This document shows, one piece after another, positions 7,673 through 13,836 of a DNA stretch of 14,459 bases. Source of the stretch: a bacterium (GTDB lineage: Bacteria; UBA9089); NCBI GenBank assembly GCA_003485015.1, contig DNCN01000144.1:1-14459 (forward strand). The letters are read 5' to 3'. The notes beneath the pieces are model-generated. The model was not told where the DNA came from. It searched no databases and saw only the letters and a program-made list of their open reading frames with translations. The first letter of the stretch is position 1. Every line of letters begins with the position of its first letter. A program made the translations under genes and the position numbers.

Positions 7673-10099
7673 TTAGCAAGTGATTCTTCTCTTAATCAAC
7701 CCATACCCCAATAAGCTCATGAGTGCAAGACCACTCCCTAAAACCCCAACCTTAAAACTTGTGGGTCGGTAGACAAACTCAACCAGATGCTCGCCAGCCG
7801 GTAATTCGATGGCCCTGAAGGTGTAATTGGCACGGTAAACCTCAGTCTCTACTCCATCTACATAAGCCTTCCAGCCTGGATAATAAGTATCGGATAAGAA
7901 GAGAAAACTGGGTTCTTGAGAGGAGGTTTGAATAACTACCTTATTGGGCCGATACTCCACTATCTTAGAAGTAGAAAGTGGCCTATTTTCTACTCCTATC
8001 CCCTTCTCTCCTCTGCCTTCTCCTCTTCTCTTCCTTTTTCCCTTCTCCTCTTCTAAGAGAACTTCTCTTCTGGGATCGAAACTGGGATCAGTGAATCTTT
8101 CGACCAACTCTTCCTCTGTGCAGATAGTTGCTCTGGGAACAAGGAAGGTCCTTGGCAAAACGGAGTTATTCCTGTATATCTTAACCTCATCGTCATAGAC
8201 CAACTCGAGGTCTTCTAAAGTAAGCTCCCATTCTCTCTTAGAGATGATGTATTTAACATTGAGAAGGTCAACCAGATGGCCTACCTCTTCATATGGATTC
8301 GTATTAATGTAAGTGTAGAGCTTGGTATAATCGTTGAGTGTTAGAGAACCATACCCATAGGCATCAAAGAGATGGTGAGGTAATCCCAGGTTTGGCATCA
8401 AGAACTCCTTAGCACCTTTCAGGACGAGAACAGGTGTCGGCTCTCGCATTGACCGACAGTAGAACTCTGTCTTGGGAGAGAGAGCAGTGCGAAAGATATC
8501 TTTATCTTTATCTTTTTTTATAAACCTCAAACTCCCTGAATCATGTTGATAAAGAGATTGGGGAATGACTGGGTTGAGTCCAACCCCAAAGTAGAAGAGG
8601 TCGATACACAAAATCCCTATCAAGGGATAGATCGATCTACCCTCCCTCAGGCTCCCCCAGAAAAGAACGAAACTTCCCAGAGCAAAGAAGAGAAGAACCA
8701 TTGAGAAGTTGCCAAAGATATCTTCAAACTGGTCTACAATCGTAAGTATCCGCTCTGGTCCAGTCAATCCAAAAACCTTGAAGATAAGAGAGTACCACCC
8801 TGTTTTATTAAAATAGATCACTGCCCAGATAAGAAAGAGGAAGAGATTCATGGGAAGAAAGAGTCTTAAGGCCTTTCTCTTTACACCAACCCCTCCTGAA
8901 AGGTGGGAGAAACCAAACCCCGCCAGAACAGAAGAAGAAAAGACAGCCAAAGAATAAAATTTGATAGGGTAACGAATGAGGGAGAAGAAAGGAAACTGCC
9001 TATACAGAAACTGATATCCAGGAACATAGTCCCCCAGGGAGAGGATGATAAAACAGAGAAAGAGGATAGCAAAGAAACAGACTGCCTTTCTTCTTGCATA
9101 GATAATAGCTATTAATCCAAGCATAATAGGAATAATCCCCAGATACACACTCTTCAGCCAGAATTGACCAAAGGGGAAGAAGAGGGGATTGTCTCCTCCC
9201 TCCCTCCAGAAGAGAGGGATCAATAGACCAATGGTTTCATAAGGATGTAAAGGCCAGTTACTAGCCTCCTGATAAGTTAACCCACCCCAACGAGTAGAAT
9301 TTATCACCATCTCTAAGAAAGGTAGCGCCTGAAACAGCACCAAACCCAAGGCAATAACACAAGTAACAAGTAGAGAGTAGAGGGTAGAGAGTAGGGAGTG
9401 GAGAGTTGAGAGTCTTTTAAAAAGACTCCTAACTCCTGACTCCTGATTCCTGACTCCTGATAGTCCCTTGGCTATAGCAAAGAAGAAGAGACTCAAGAGG
9501 GTAGCATAGAGAAGGGTTGGCTCTCCTCCTAAGAATTGCATCCCCAAGGCTATGCCAGTAAGTATAGCATACCAGAACCCCCTTCCTCCTCCCTCCTCCC
9601 TTCTCCCTTCCCTAAGGGTTCGATTGAAGAAAAAGAAAACTAGGGGAATCCAGGTGGCTGAGGTGAGAGAGGTAAGCATATCTACTACTGAGAGAAGATA
9701 CCCGCTGAAGATAAAGGTAATCGCTCCAACCAAGCAAGCAGATCTTGAAAGTTCAAAATCTTTTAAGAGAAGGTACATAAATAGACCGGCCAAGAAGTAG
9801 TGTCCGATCACAAAAAACTTTAAACCAAGGTGAAATGGCAAAAGATAAAGGATAATAGATGGAGGATAAAAGATACAGGACTGAAGATCTGCTAGAAAAG
9901 GGATACCACAGTATAGATAGGGGTTCCATAGAGGGATGATTCCATTTCTAATAGATTCCCAGGCAAAGTAGCGGGTGGGATAGAAGTAGCGGAAGAAATC
10001 CCGATAGACAAAGGTATCATTGGAGAAGATGGCCCGGCTGAAGAAGAGAATTACCATGCCACCTATAATCAGCAAGAAGATCAAGTCTTTGCGTTTCAT
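7673..10099 (-). CDS. YfhO-like large membrane protein (GT-C type)
   Basis: This 808-residue protein has about twelve membrane segments in its first ~500 residues and a soluble C-terminal half. The N-terminal loop YRDFFRYFYP...PLWNPYLYCGIPF (32-68) and the C-terminal FLSDTYYPGWKAYVDG block, just before a final helix (about 780-800), are hallmarks of the YfhO family. In Bacillus and Listeria, YfhO glycosylates teichoic acid outside the cell with a lipid-linked sugar from the GT2 protein CsbB; a similar GT2 gene lies directly downstream here. The gene is unusual for its in-frame simple repeats: a purine tract near residues 163-173 (REGRREEGGGRG), a heptamer/palindrome element at about 212-245 (GVRNQESGVRS...LLSTLYSLL), KDKDKD near 530, and a Lys/Arg/Gly-rich tract near 682-695. 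All stay in frame. GAGGAG sits only 1-2 bases before ATG 10099, with an in-frame stop (TAG) just upstream, so no earlier start is possible. Confidence 0.85.
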   Translation of the reverse strand: MKRKDLIFLLIIGGMVILFFSRAIFSNDTFVYRDFFRYFYPTRYFAWESIRNGIIPLWNPYLYCGIPFLADLQSCIFYPPSIILYLLPFHLGLKFFVIGHYFLAGLFMYLLLKDFELSRSACLVGAITFIFSGYLLSVVDMLTSLTSATWIPLVFFFFNRTLREGRREEGGGRGFWYAILTGIALGMQFLGGEPTLLYATLLSLFFFAIAKGLSGVRNQESGVRSLFKRLSTLHSLLSTLYSLLVTCVIALGLVLFQALPFLEMVINSTRWGGLTYQEASNWPLHPYETIGLLIPLFWREGGDNPLFFPFGQFWLKSVYLGIIPIMLGLIAIIYARRKAVCFFAILFLCFIILSLGDYVPGYQFLYRQFPFFSLIRYPIKFYSLAVFSSSVLAGFGFSHLSGGVGVKRKALRLFLPMNLFLFLIWAVIYFNKTGWYSLIFKVFGLTGPERILTIVDQFEDIFGNFSMVLLFFALGSFVLFWGSLREGRSIYPLIGILCIDLFYFGVGLNPVIPQSLYQHDSGSLRFIKKDKDKDIFRTALSPKTEFYCRSMREPTPVLVLKGAKEFLMPNLGLPHHLFDAYGYGSLTLNDYTKLYTYINTNPYEEVGHLVDLLNVKYIISKREWELTLEDLELVYDDEVKIYRNNSVLPRTFLVPRATICTEEELVERFTDPSFDPRREVLLEEEKGKRKRRGEGRGEKGIGVENRPLSTSKIVEYRPNKVVIQTSSQEPSFLFLSDTYYPGWKAYVDGVETEVYRANYTFRAIELPAGEHLVEFVYRPTSFKVGVLGSGLALMSLLGYGLIKRRITC
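8016..8054. repeat. 39-base homopurine/homopyrimidine tract in the yfhO-like gene
   Basis: The plus strand is uninterrupted C/T from 8016 to 8054, and the coding strand is all purine. It encodes a Lys/Arg/Gly/Glu-rich linker just before the conserved C-terminal domain. Such a tract is typical of simple-sequence expansion and can form triplex structures. Confidence 0.8.
8497..8514. repeat. Hexamer TATCTT, three tandem copies
   Basis: Three perfect TATCTT copies encode an alternating Lys-Asp stretch (KDKDKD) in the extracytoplasmic part of the YfhO-like protein. The hexamer length keeps the reading frame, so copy number could vary without breaking the gene. Confidence 0.8.
9371..9463. repeat. 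Palindrome flanked by two heptamer arrays, inserted in frame in the yfhO-like gene
   Basis: On the plus strand, six heptamers of the AGAGAGT class (9372-9413) lead into the palindrome GAGTCTTTT-A-AAAAGACTC (9410-9428). Five heptamers of the ACTCCTG class (9425-9459) follow. The two arrays are roughly reverse complements, so the whole element can fold as one long imperfect hairpin. It encodes about 31 residues (GVRNQESGVRS, then LLSTLYSLL) that interrupt the loop and membrane pattern of the protein. It resembles heptanucleotide short tandem repeats and MITE-like elements known in other bacteria. There is no transposase nearby. Confidence 0.8.
9578..9613. repeat. 36-base homopurine/homopyrimidine tract in the yfhO-like gene
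   Basis: The plus strand is all C/T, built of CCTCCT- and CCCTT-type units. It encodes REGRREEGGGRG between two membrane segments. This is the second long purine tract in the same gene. Confidence 0.8.
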
Positions 10100-10127
10100 A
10101 CTCCTCTACTTTTGTGAAGATATGAAA

Positions 10128-10165
10128 TTGAGGGTTGGCTATCACCACAGATAACCAACCCTCAA
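10128..10165 (-). terminator. Strong stem-loop after the second pilin gene, likely terminator or attenuator
   Basis: TTGAGGGTTGG and CCAACCCTCAA form a perfect 11-bp stem, extended by TAT/ATA after one mismatch, with an 8-base loop. On the transcribed strand the stem is followed by TTTCATATCTTC, which is T-rich but broken. It starts 31 bases after the pilin stop. It would end most pilin transcripts, or protect their 3' end while letting some transcription pass into the yfhO-like gene. Confidence 0.7.
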
Positions 10166-10196
10166 TCATCTCTCCTTAAGTTATCGCCAAGAGGGA

Positions 10197-10658
10197 TCAA
10201 TAGGTGGAATAGACGATGCCCTTGGTGTCCACCGTATTGCTGTTAACAAAAACCCGCCCCGTGTTACTATTGTATAACCATCCTCCTGTATTGGTGACAG
10301 GAACGTCGCCAAGAACAGCCGTGTATGAATCTAAATTGGTTGCTCCAGAACGCCGGCGAAGCTGGGCTCGAGGAAGCTGTCCTCCCTCTATATAGGCACT
10401 GAATGGCCTCAAGGTCAACTCTGCCGAAACGTTCCTACCCCCCCAGGCTGCATTGATGTCATCCGGATAGTTCCCTTCATGGTCACCATAGTAGATAACC
10501 AGAGCACCCCGGATGGCCCCAAGACTTCCCTTGGTTGCCCCCTCCCTAGCCTTATCGACCAAGTCGATAAAACGAGGAATGGCAATAATGGCTAATATCC
10601 CAATGATGGCGATAACGATCATTAGCTCAATCAGGGTAAAGCCTTTTTGTCGATGCAT
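10197..10658 (-). CDS. Type IV pilin / GspG-like pseudopilin, probable major pilin
   Basis: This 153-residue prepilin has a short leader MHRQKG, cleaved by prepilin peptidase (PilD) before Phe at mature +1. It has Glu at +5 and the hydrophobic helix FTLIELMIVIAIIGILAIIAIP (7-28). The mature protein is about 147 residues, contains no cysteine, and has a GspG-like layout of one helix plus a small beta domain. It ends in GGWLYNSNTGRVFVNS...DTKGIVYSTY. After assembly by PilB and PilC it would form the pilus fibre. ATG 10658 is preceded by AAGGAGGTG, a near-perfect anti-16S match about 9 bases away. It is the only gene here with its own clear promoter and flanking terminators, so high expression and monocistronic transcription are expected. 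It is a divergent paralogue of the pilin just upstream. Pilus and type II secretion subunits of this size cannot be told apart by sequence alone, but the adjacent pilT favours a pilus. Confidence 0.9.
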   Translation of the reverse strand: MHRQKGFTLIELMIVIAIIGILAIIAIPRFIDLVDKAREGATKGSLGAIRGALVIYYGDHEGNYPDDINAAWGGRNVSAELTLRPFSAYIEGGQLPRAQLRRRSGATNLDSYTAVLGDVPVTNTGGWLYNSNTGRVFVNSNTVDTKGIVYSTY

Positions 10659-10666
10659 TAATAATC

Positions 10667-10675
10667 CACCTCCTT
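10667..10675 (-). promoter_or_regulatory. Near-perfect Shine-Dalgarno AAGGAGGTG for the second pilin
   Basis: On the minus strand AAGGAGGTG lies 8-9 bases before ATG 10658. Nine bases fit the anti-Shine-Dalgarno end of 16S rRNA. It is the strongest ribosome site in the window and agrees with a highly made protein. Confidence 0.8.
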
Positions 10676-10734
10676 TTTTGAGGGAATTTTTTTATATTAA
10701 CAGCCTCACATGCTGGTTACCACCTTCAATTCTT

Positions 10735-10763
10735 ACTATACCACATAAACACGCTTTTGTCAA
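10735..10763 (-). promoter_or_regulatory. Near-consensus sigma-70 promoter of the second pilin gene
   Basis: On the minus strand TTGACA (10763-10758) and TATAGT (10740-10735) are separated by exactly 17 bases. The -35 box is perfect and the -10 box differs from TATAAT at one position. A start of transcription near 10728 gives a leader of about 70 bases before ATG 10658. It lies immediately downstream of a terminator, so it marks a new transcription unit. Confidence 0.85.
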
Positions 10764-10765
10764 GG

Positions 10766-10797
10766 AAAAATCCCTCTCCAAAGTTTAGAAGGAGGGA
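10766..10797 (-). terminator. Intrinsic terminator after the first pilin gene
   Basis: On the minus strand TCCCTCC and GGAGAGGGA pair as a 7-bp GC-rich stem with a two-base bulge and an 11-base loop, followed at once by TTTTT. It begins 10 bases after the stop of the first pilin gene and ends 3 bases before the -35 box of the next promoter. Confidence 0.65.
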
Positions 10798-10807
10798 AGT
10801 TTTTGGG

Positions 10808-11245
10808 TTAGTAGGAACTATAGTAGATACCTTTGGTGTCAGTTGCACTGTGATTTATGACAACACGGCCAGAATCTGAATTATAGAGCCAGCCACCCCT
10901 AGAATCAACCACATCATCATATCTAACTGCATTAGTTTCAGGTAAACCCCTCTTCAATTGGACCACAGGTACCGCATCTATATACCTACCACAAAATGGA
11001 GGATCGTATCTGGGATCATGTATATTCTCTGGCCAGACACCTTCCCTGTCAGCATAGAAGGCAGTGAGGGCACTCCTCAACGCTCCAAGGGAATCCTTGG
11101 TAGCCGCTTCGCGAGACCTGTTGATTGCATTCCCGTAAGTAGAAACAACCACTACCAATATAATGGCTACAACAATAATAACTATCATCAGCTCAATAAG
11201 CGTCCAACCCTTTTCTTTCTCGTTCAAAAACATCTCTTTCTTCAT
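10808..11245 (-). CDS. Type IV pilin-like protein with Trp at mature +1
   Basis: This 145-residue prepilin has a 13-residue leader (MKKEMFLNEKEKG) ending in Gly, followed by WTLIELMIVIIVVAIILVVVV. Glu at +5 (Glu18) is present, but the usual Phe/Met at +1 is Trp14. The remainder matches the neighbouring pilin: NRSREAATKDSLGALRSAL against DKAREGATKGSLGAIRGAL, and the C-terminal GGWLYNSDSGRVVINHS...DTKGIYYSSY. It has one cysteine (Cys85), so no internal disulphide. ATG 11245 follows GGGAGGAGGT at 5 bases. I see no clear promoter in the 141-base gap after pilC, so it may be co-transcribed with pilC. The terminator downstream isolates it from the second pilin. It could be a minor pilin, a pseudopilin or an alternative major subunit; sequence does not decide. 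Confidence 0.88.
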   Translation of the reverse strand: MKKEMFLNEKEKGWTLIELMIVIIVVAIILVVVVSTYGNAINRSREAATKDSLGALRSALTAFYADREGVWPENIHDPRYDPPFCGRYIDAVPVVQLKRGLPETNAVRYDDVVDSRGGWLYNSDSGRVVINHSATDTKGIYYSSY

Positions 11246-11303
11246 TTCTAACCTCCTCCCAGAAAGACCATATCCACAAAATCGATTATCTTAAATCTTC
11301 CCA

Positions 11304-11324
11304 TGATTTTTTTAAGTAAAATCA
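11304..11324. repeat. AT-rich inverted repeat between pilC and the first pilin
   Basis: TGATTTT and AAAATCA form a 7-bp perfect inverted repeat with a 7-base spacer. It is too AT-rich, and lacks a T-tract in the right place, to be a good terminator. It could be a protein-binding site, but there is no direct support. The rest of the 11246-11386 gap shows only the pilin ribosome site. Confidence 0.3.
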
Positions 11325-11386
11325 GTAAGGAAAAAGTGCTCTCTTATTCATTAAACAACACTCTTATTGTTACCATTCCCCTATTC

Positions 11387-12613
11387 TTAGGTTGCCTCGG
11401 AGATTACCGCTGACATAGTCAGTATAGGTAGAAATAGAGCGATAATAACTGAACCGCAAGTGATCCCTAAGAAGAGGATAAGTAAAGGCTCAATCATCGA
11501 AGAGAGTGCAGCTACAGCTGCATCAACCTCTCGGTCATAATAATCAGCAATCTTGGAGAGCATAAGATCCAACGACCCTGTTTCCTCTCCAACAGCTACC
11601 ATCTGGATGACCATTGGTGGAAAGACTGGACACTCCTTCAAGGGATCAGCAATCCTTTCTCCCTCTCTAATAGCTATCCGGGACTCCATAATGGCATCTT
11701 CAACAACCTTATTCCCTGAGGTCTTAGCCACTATCTCCAAAGCCTCTAAGATAGGTACCCCACTCTTGACTAAGGTAGAGAGGGTTCTAGCAAACCTAGC
11801 TATGGCAGTCTTTTGAAAGAGAACCCCAAAAATAGGAAGCTTTAAAAGGGTTTTGTCCCAAATACCCCTACCCTTTTCTGTTTTAATGGCCCACATAAAG
11901 ACGAAAAAGAGCGCTATCCCACAAAGGAGGACAAGGGGGAGATAGTGTCGGATGACTGCGCTGATAGCTAAAAGGATTCTTGTAGGGAGAGGAAGCTGGG
12001 CCCCAAAACTGGAGAATATCTCCTCAAAGGCTGGAACAACAAAAGTCAAAAGTCCCGTAACAATTATAATAGCAATCCCAGTTACCACTCCTGGGTAAGC
12101 CATGGCCCCCCTTATCTTAGCCTGGAGTGCAATTACATTCTCTAAGTAAGAAGACAACCTCTCTAAGACATCATCTAAGACACCACCAGCTTCACCACTT
12201 CGAACCATAGCCACATAGAGACTAGAAAAAGCCCGAGGATGTTTATTTAAAGCCTCGGCAATAGATGAACCTCTTTCAATGTCCTGGCGGACCATAGAGA
12301 CAGTCTCCTTTAAAGCTTTATGCTCTAGTTGCTCAGCCAGAATATTAAGACTCTGGATAATGGGTATACCAGCATTGATCAAGGTAGAAAGCTGGCGACT
12401 AAAGAGGGCTAGGGGTTTCACCCCAACCCTTCCAGCTAAACCTATCGAGGTGAGAAATTTACCTATAGCTGTTGGTTTTTTTTCCGCTATCTTTATGGGA
12501 GTATACCGCTGCGCCCGAAGCCGAGTAACAACCGCCCGTTCTGTCTCGGCCTCAATTACGCCGGAGATAACTTTACCTTGCGGATCTTTAGCCTTATAAG
12601 TAAAGGATGGCAT
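11387..12613 (-). CDS. pilC: Type IV pilus inner-membrane platform protein PilC (GspF family)
   Basis: This 408-residue protein has the full family length. A short N-terminal region (MPSFTYKAKDPQGKVISGVI) is followed by two T2SSF domains, roughly residues 68-191 and 271-393. Each contains the family's helical bundle with RQLSTLINAGIPIIQSL (73-89) or RTLSTLVKSGVPILEAL (276-292) and the GE.G.LD.M(L) signature (SGEAGGVLDDVL at 139-150, VGEETGSLDLML at 341-352). Membrane segments lie at about 170-195, 220-242 and 373-397. It sits in the inner membrane and passes the motion of PilB and PilT to the growing or shrinking pilus. ATG 12613 is preceded by AAAGGAGGTT at 5 bases. It lies 87 bp after pilT and upstream of two pilins, the standard pilus order. 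Confidence 0.95.
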   Translation of the reverse strand: MPSFTYKAKDPQGKVISGVIEAETERAVVTRLRAQRYTPIKIAEKKPTAIGKFLTSIGLAGRVGVKPLALFSRQLSTLINAGIPIIQSLNILAEQLEHKALKETVSMVRQDIERGSSIAEALNKHPRAFSSLYVAMVRSGEAGGVLDDVLERLSSYLENVIALQAKIRGAMAYPGVVTGIAIIIVTGLLTFVVPAFEEIFSSFGAQLPLPTRILLAISAVIRHYLPLVLLCGIALFFVFMWAIKTEKGRGIWDKTLLKLPIFGVLFQKTAIARFARTLSTLVKSGVPILEALEIVAKTSGNKVVEDAIMESRIAIREGERIADPLKECPVFPPMVIQMVAVGEETGSLDLMLSKIADYYDREVDAAVAALSSMIEPLLILFLGITCGSVIIALFLPILTMSAVISEAT

Positions 12614-12630
12614 TTCTTAACCTCCTTTCT

Positions 12631-12673
12631 GAAAATAAAATAGCTACCGTCTTTCACCTCAATCTTTATTTTC
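12631..12673. repeat. 9-bp inverted repeat in the pilT-pilC gap
   Basis: GAAAATAAA (12631-12639) and TTTATTTTC (12665-12673) are perfect reverse complements 25 bases apart. They would form an AT-rich stem in the mRNA just upstream of the pilC ribosome site. No terminator T-run follows. Functional meaning is uncertain. Confidence 0.35.
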
Positions 12674-12700
12674 TTAAATCTTTATCTCGATGACTAATCC

Positions 12701-13780
12701 CTATCCGATCTTTCCTAATCTTCTCTCTAAAAGTGCCCTCAGATCTTTAGGGTCACTTGATTGCTCCATAGCAACCTTTTCCTCAATCATACCCTTTACA
12801 ACAAGATCGGCTAAGCTCATATTCATAGTCTGCATTCCTTGGGCTCCCCCTCCTTGGATCACGTTATAAATCTGGAAGGATTTCTCCTCACGAATAAGGT
12901 TGCGCACAGCCGGTGTGGCAATCATGATTTCGCAGACCAATACCCTCCCCCGACCACCCTTGCGAGGCAGGAGCCGTTGACAAAAGACAGCTTCGAGGAC
13001 GAAAGAGAGCTGACTACGCGCCTGGGGCTGTTGATGTGATGGAAAGACATCAATGATCCTATTGATTGATTGAACCGCATCTGGAGTATGAAGCGTTGCA
13101 AAGACCAAGTGTCCAGTTTCAGCTGCAGTCATAGCCATCTGAATAGTTTCTAAATCACGCATCTCTCCAACTAAAATTACATCTGGATCCTGACGAAGGA
13201 TGTACTTTAAGGCATTGCCAAAACTCATTGTATCCGAACCAACCTCTCGTTGGGCCACAATAGATATTTTATGTCTGTGGATAAATTCGATAGGATCTTC
13301 GATGGTGATGATATGTTCCCCCCGATGCATATTGATATAATCGATCATAGCTGCTAAAGTAGTTGTCTTACCACTTCCCGTTGGCCCAGTAACCAGAACT
13401 AACCCCTGACGTAAAGCAACTACCTTATGAACTATACTTGGTAACCCAATCTCTTCAAAACTCTTGGGGTCACTGGGGATACTACGGAGAGCTGCTCCCA
13501 CTGTACCCCGTTGTCGAAAGACGTTCATTCGAATCCGACCTACTCCTTTAATGCCGAAGGATAAATCCAATTCACCAACAGATTCAAATCTTTTCTTCTG
13601 CTCATCAGTTAAGACTGAATAAACGACCTGCTGGCAATAGTCAGGTAGGAGTTTTCCTATCTCCTCTATAGACATAAGTTGACCATCGATTCGCAGTTGA
13701 GGATAGGTTCCCACCACGAGATGGAGGTCTGAGGCCCCTCGCTCGACCATCATATGAACCATCTCCTCTATCCCCGCCAT
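12701..13780 (-). CDS. pilT: Type IV pilus retraction ATPase PilT
   Basis: This 359-residue hexameric ATPase has the typical length. The N-terminal PAS-like domain begins with ERGASDLHLVVG (13-24). The ATPase domain shows Walker A GPTGSGKT (132-139), Asp box TIEDPIEF (159-166), Walker B-type VILVGEMRD (201-209) and His box TGHLVFATLHT (222-232). The AVRNLIRE motif (291-298) corresponds to AIRNLIRE, which is required for retraction and separates PilT from PilB. There are no zinc-binding cysteine pairs, also as in PilT. It works at the cytoplasmic base of the pilus, pulling pilin subunits back into the membrane for twitching or DNA uptake. ATG 13780 fits the family's short N-terminus ahead of the ASDLHL motif; the next in-frame ATG (codon 7) would truncate it. 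It lies 56 bp after pilB. Confidence 0.96.
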   Translation of the reverse strand: MAGIEEMVHMMVERGASDLHLVVGTYPQLRIDGQLMSIEEIGKLLPDYCQQVVYSVLTDEQKKRFESVGELDLSFGIKGVGRIRMNVFRQRGTVGAALRSIPSDPKSFEEIGLPSIVHKVVALRQGLVLVTGPTGSGKTTTLAAMIDYINMHRGEHIITIEDPIEFIHRHKISIVAQREVGSDTMSFGNALKYILRQDPDVILVGEMRDLETIQMAMTAAETGHLVFATLHTPDAVQSINRIIDVFPSHQQPQARSQLSFVLEAVFCQRLLPRKGGRGRVLVCEIMIATPAVRNLIREEKSFQIYNVIQGGGAQGMQTMNMSLADLVVKGMIEEKVAMEQSSDPKDLRALLERRLGKIG

Positions 13781-13836
13781 ATCCGCCTCACTCTAGAGCC
13801 AAAAATATAGAGCTCCTTCCGTATATGGAAGCAGCC

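Noticed and set aside
9371..9463. CRISPR array
   Set aside because: The repeat unit is 7 bases with no spacers, and the array is coding and palindromic at its centre.
11304..11324. Terminator after pilC
   Set aside because: The 7-bp stem is almost all A/T and no T-run follows it in the transcribed direction.
11246..11386. Sigma-54 or sigma-70 promoter for the first pilin
   Set aside because: No GG-N10-GC type -24/-12 site is present, and the best sigma-70 pair has a weak -35 box; only the ribosome site is clear.
12614..12700. Possible cyclic-di-GMP riboswitch before pilC (GAAAGACGGTAGC looks faintly like GEMM fragments)
   Set aside because: The 87-base gap lacks the conserved GEMM core and tetraloop receptor arrangement; only a few scattered bases agree.
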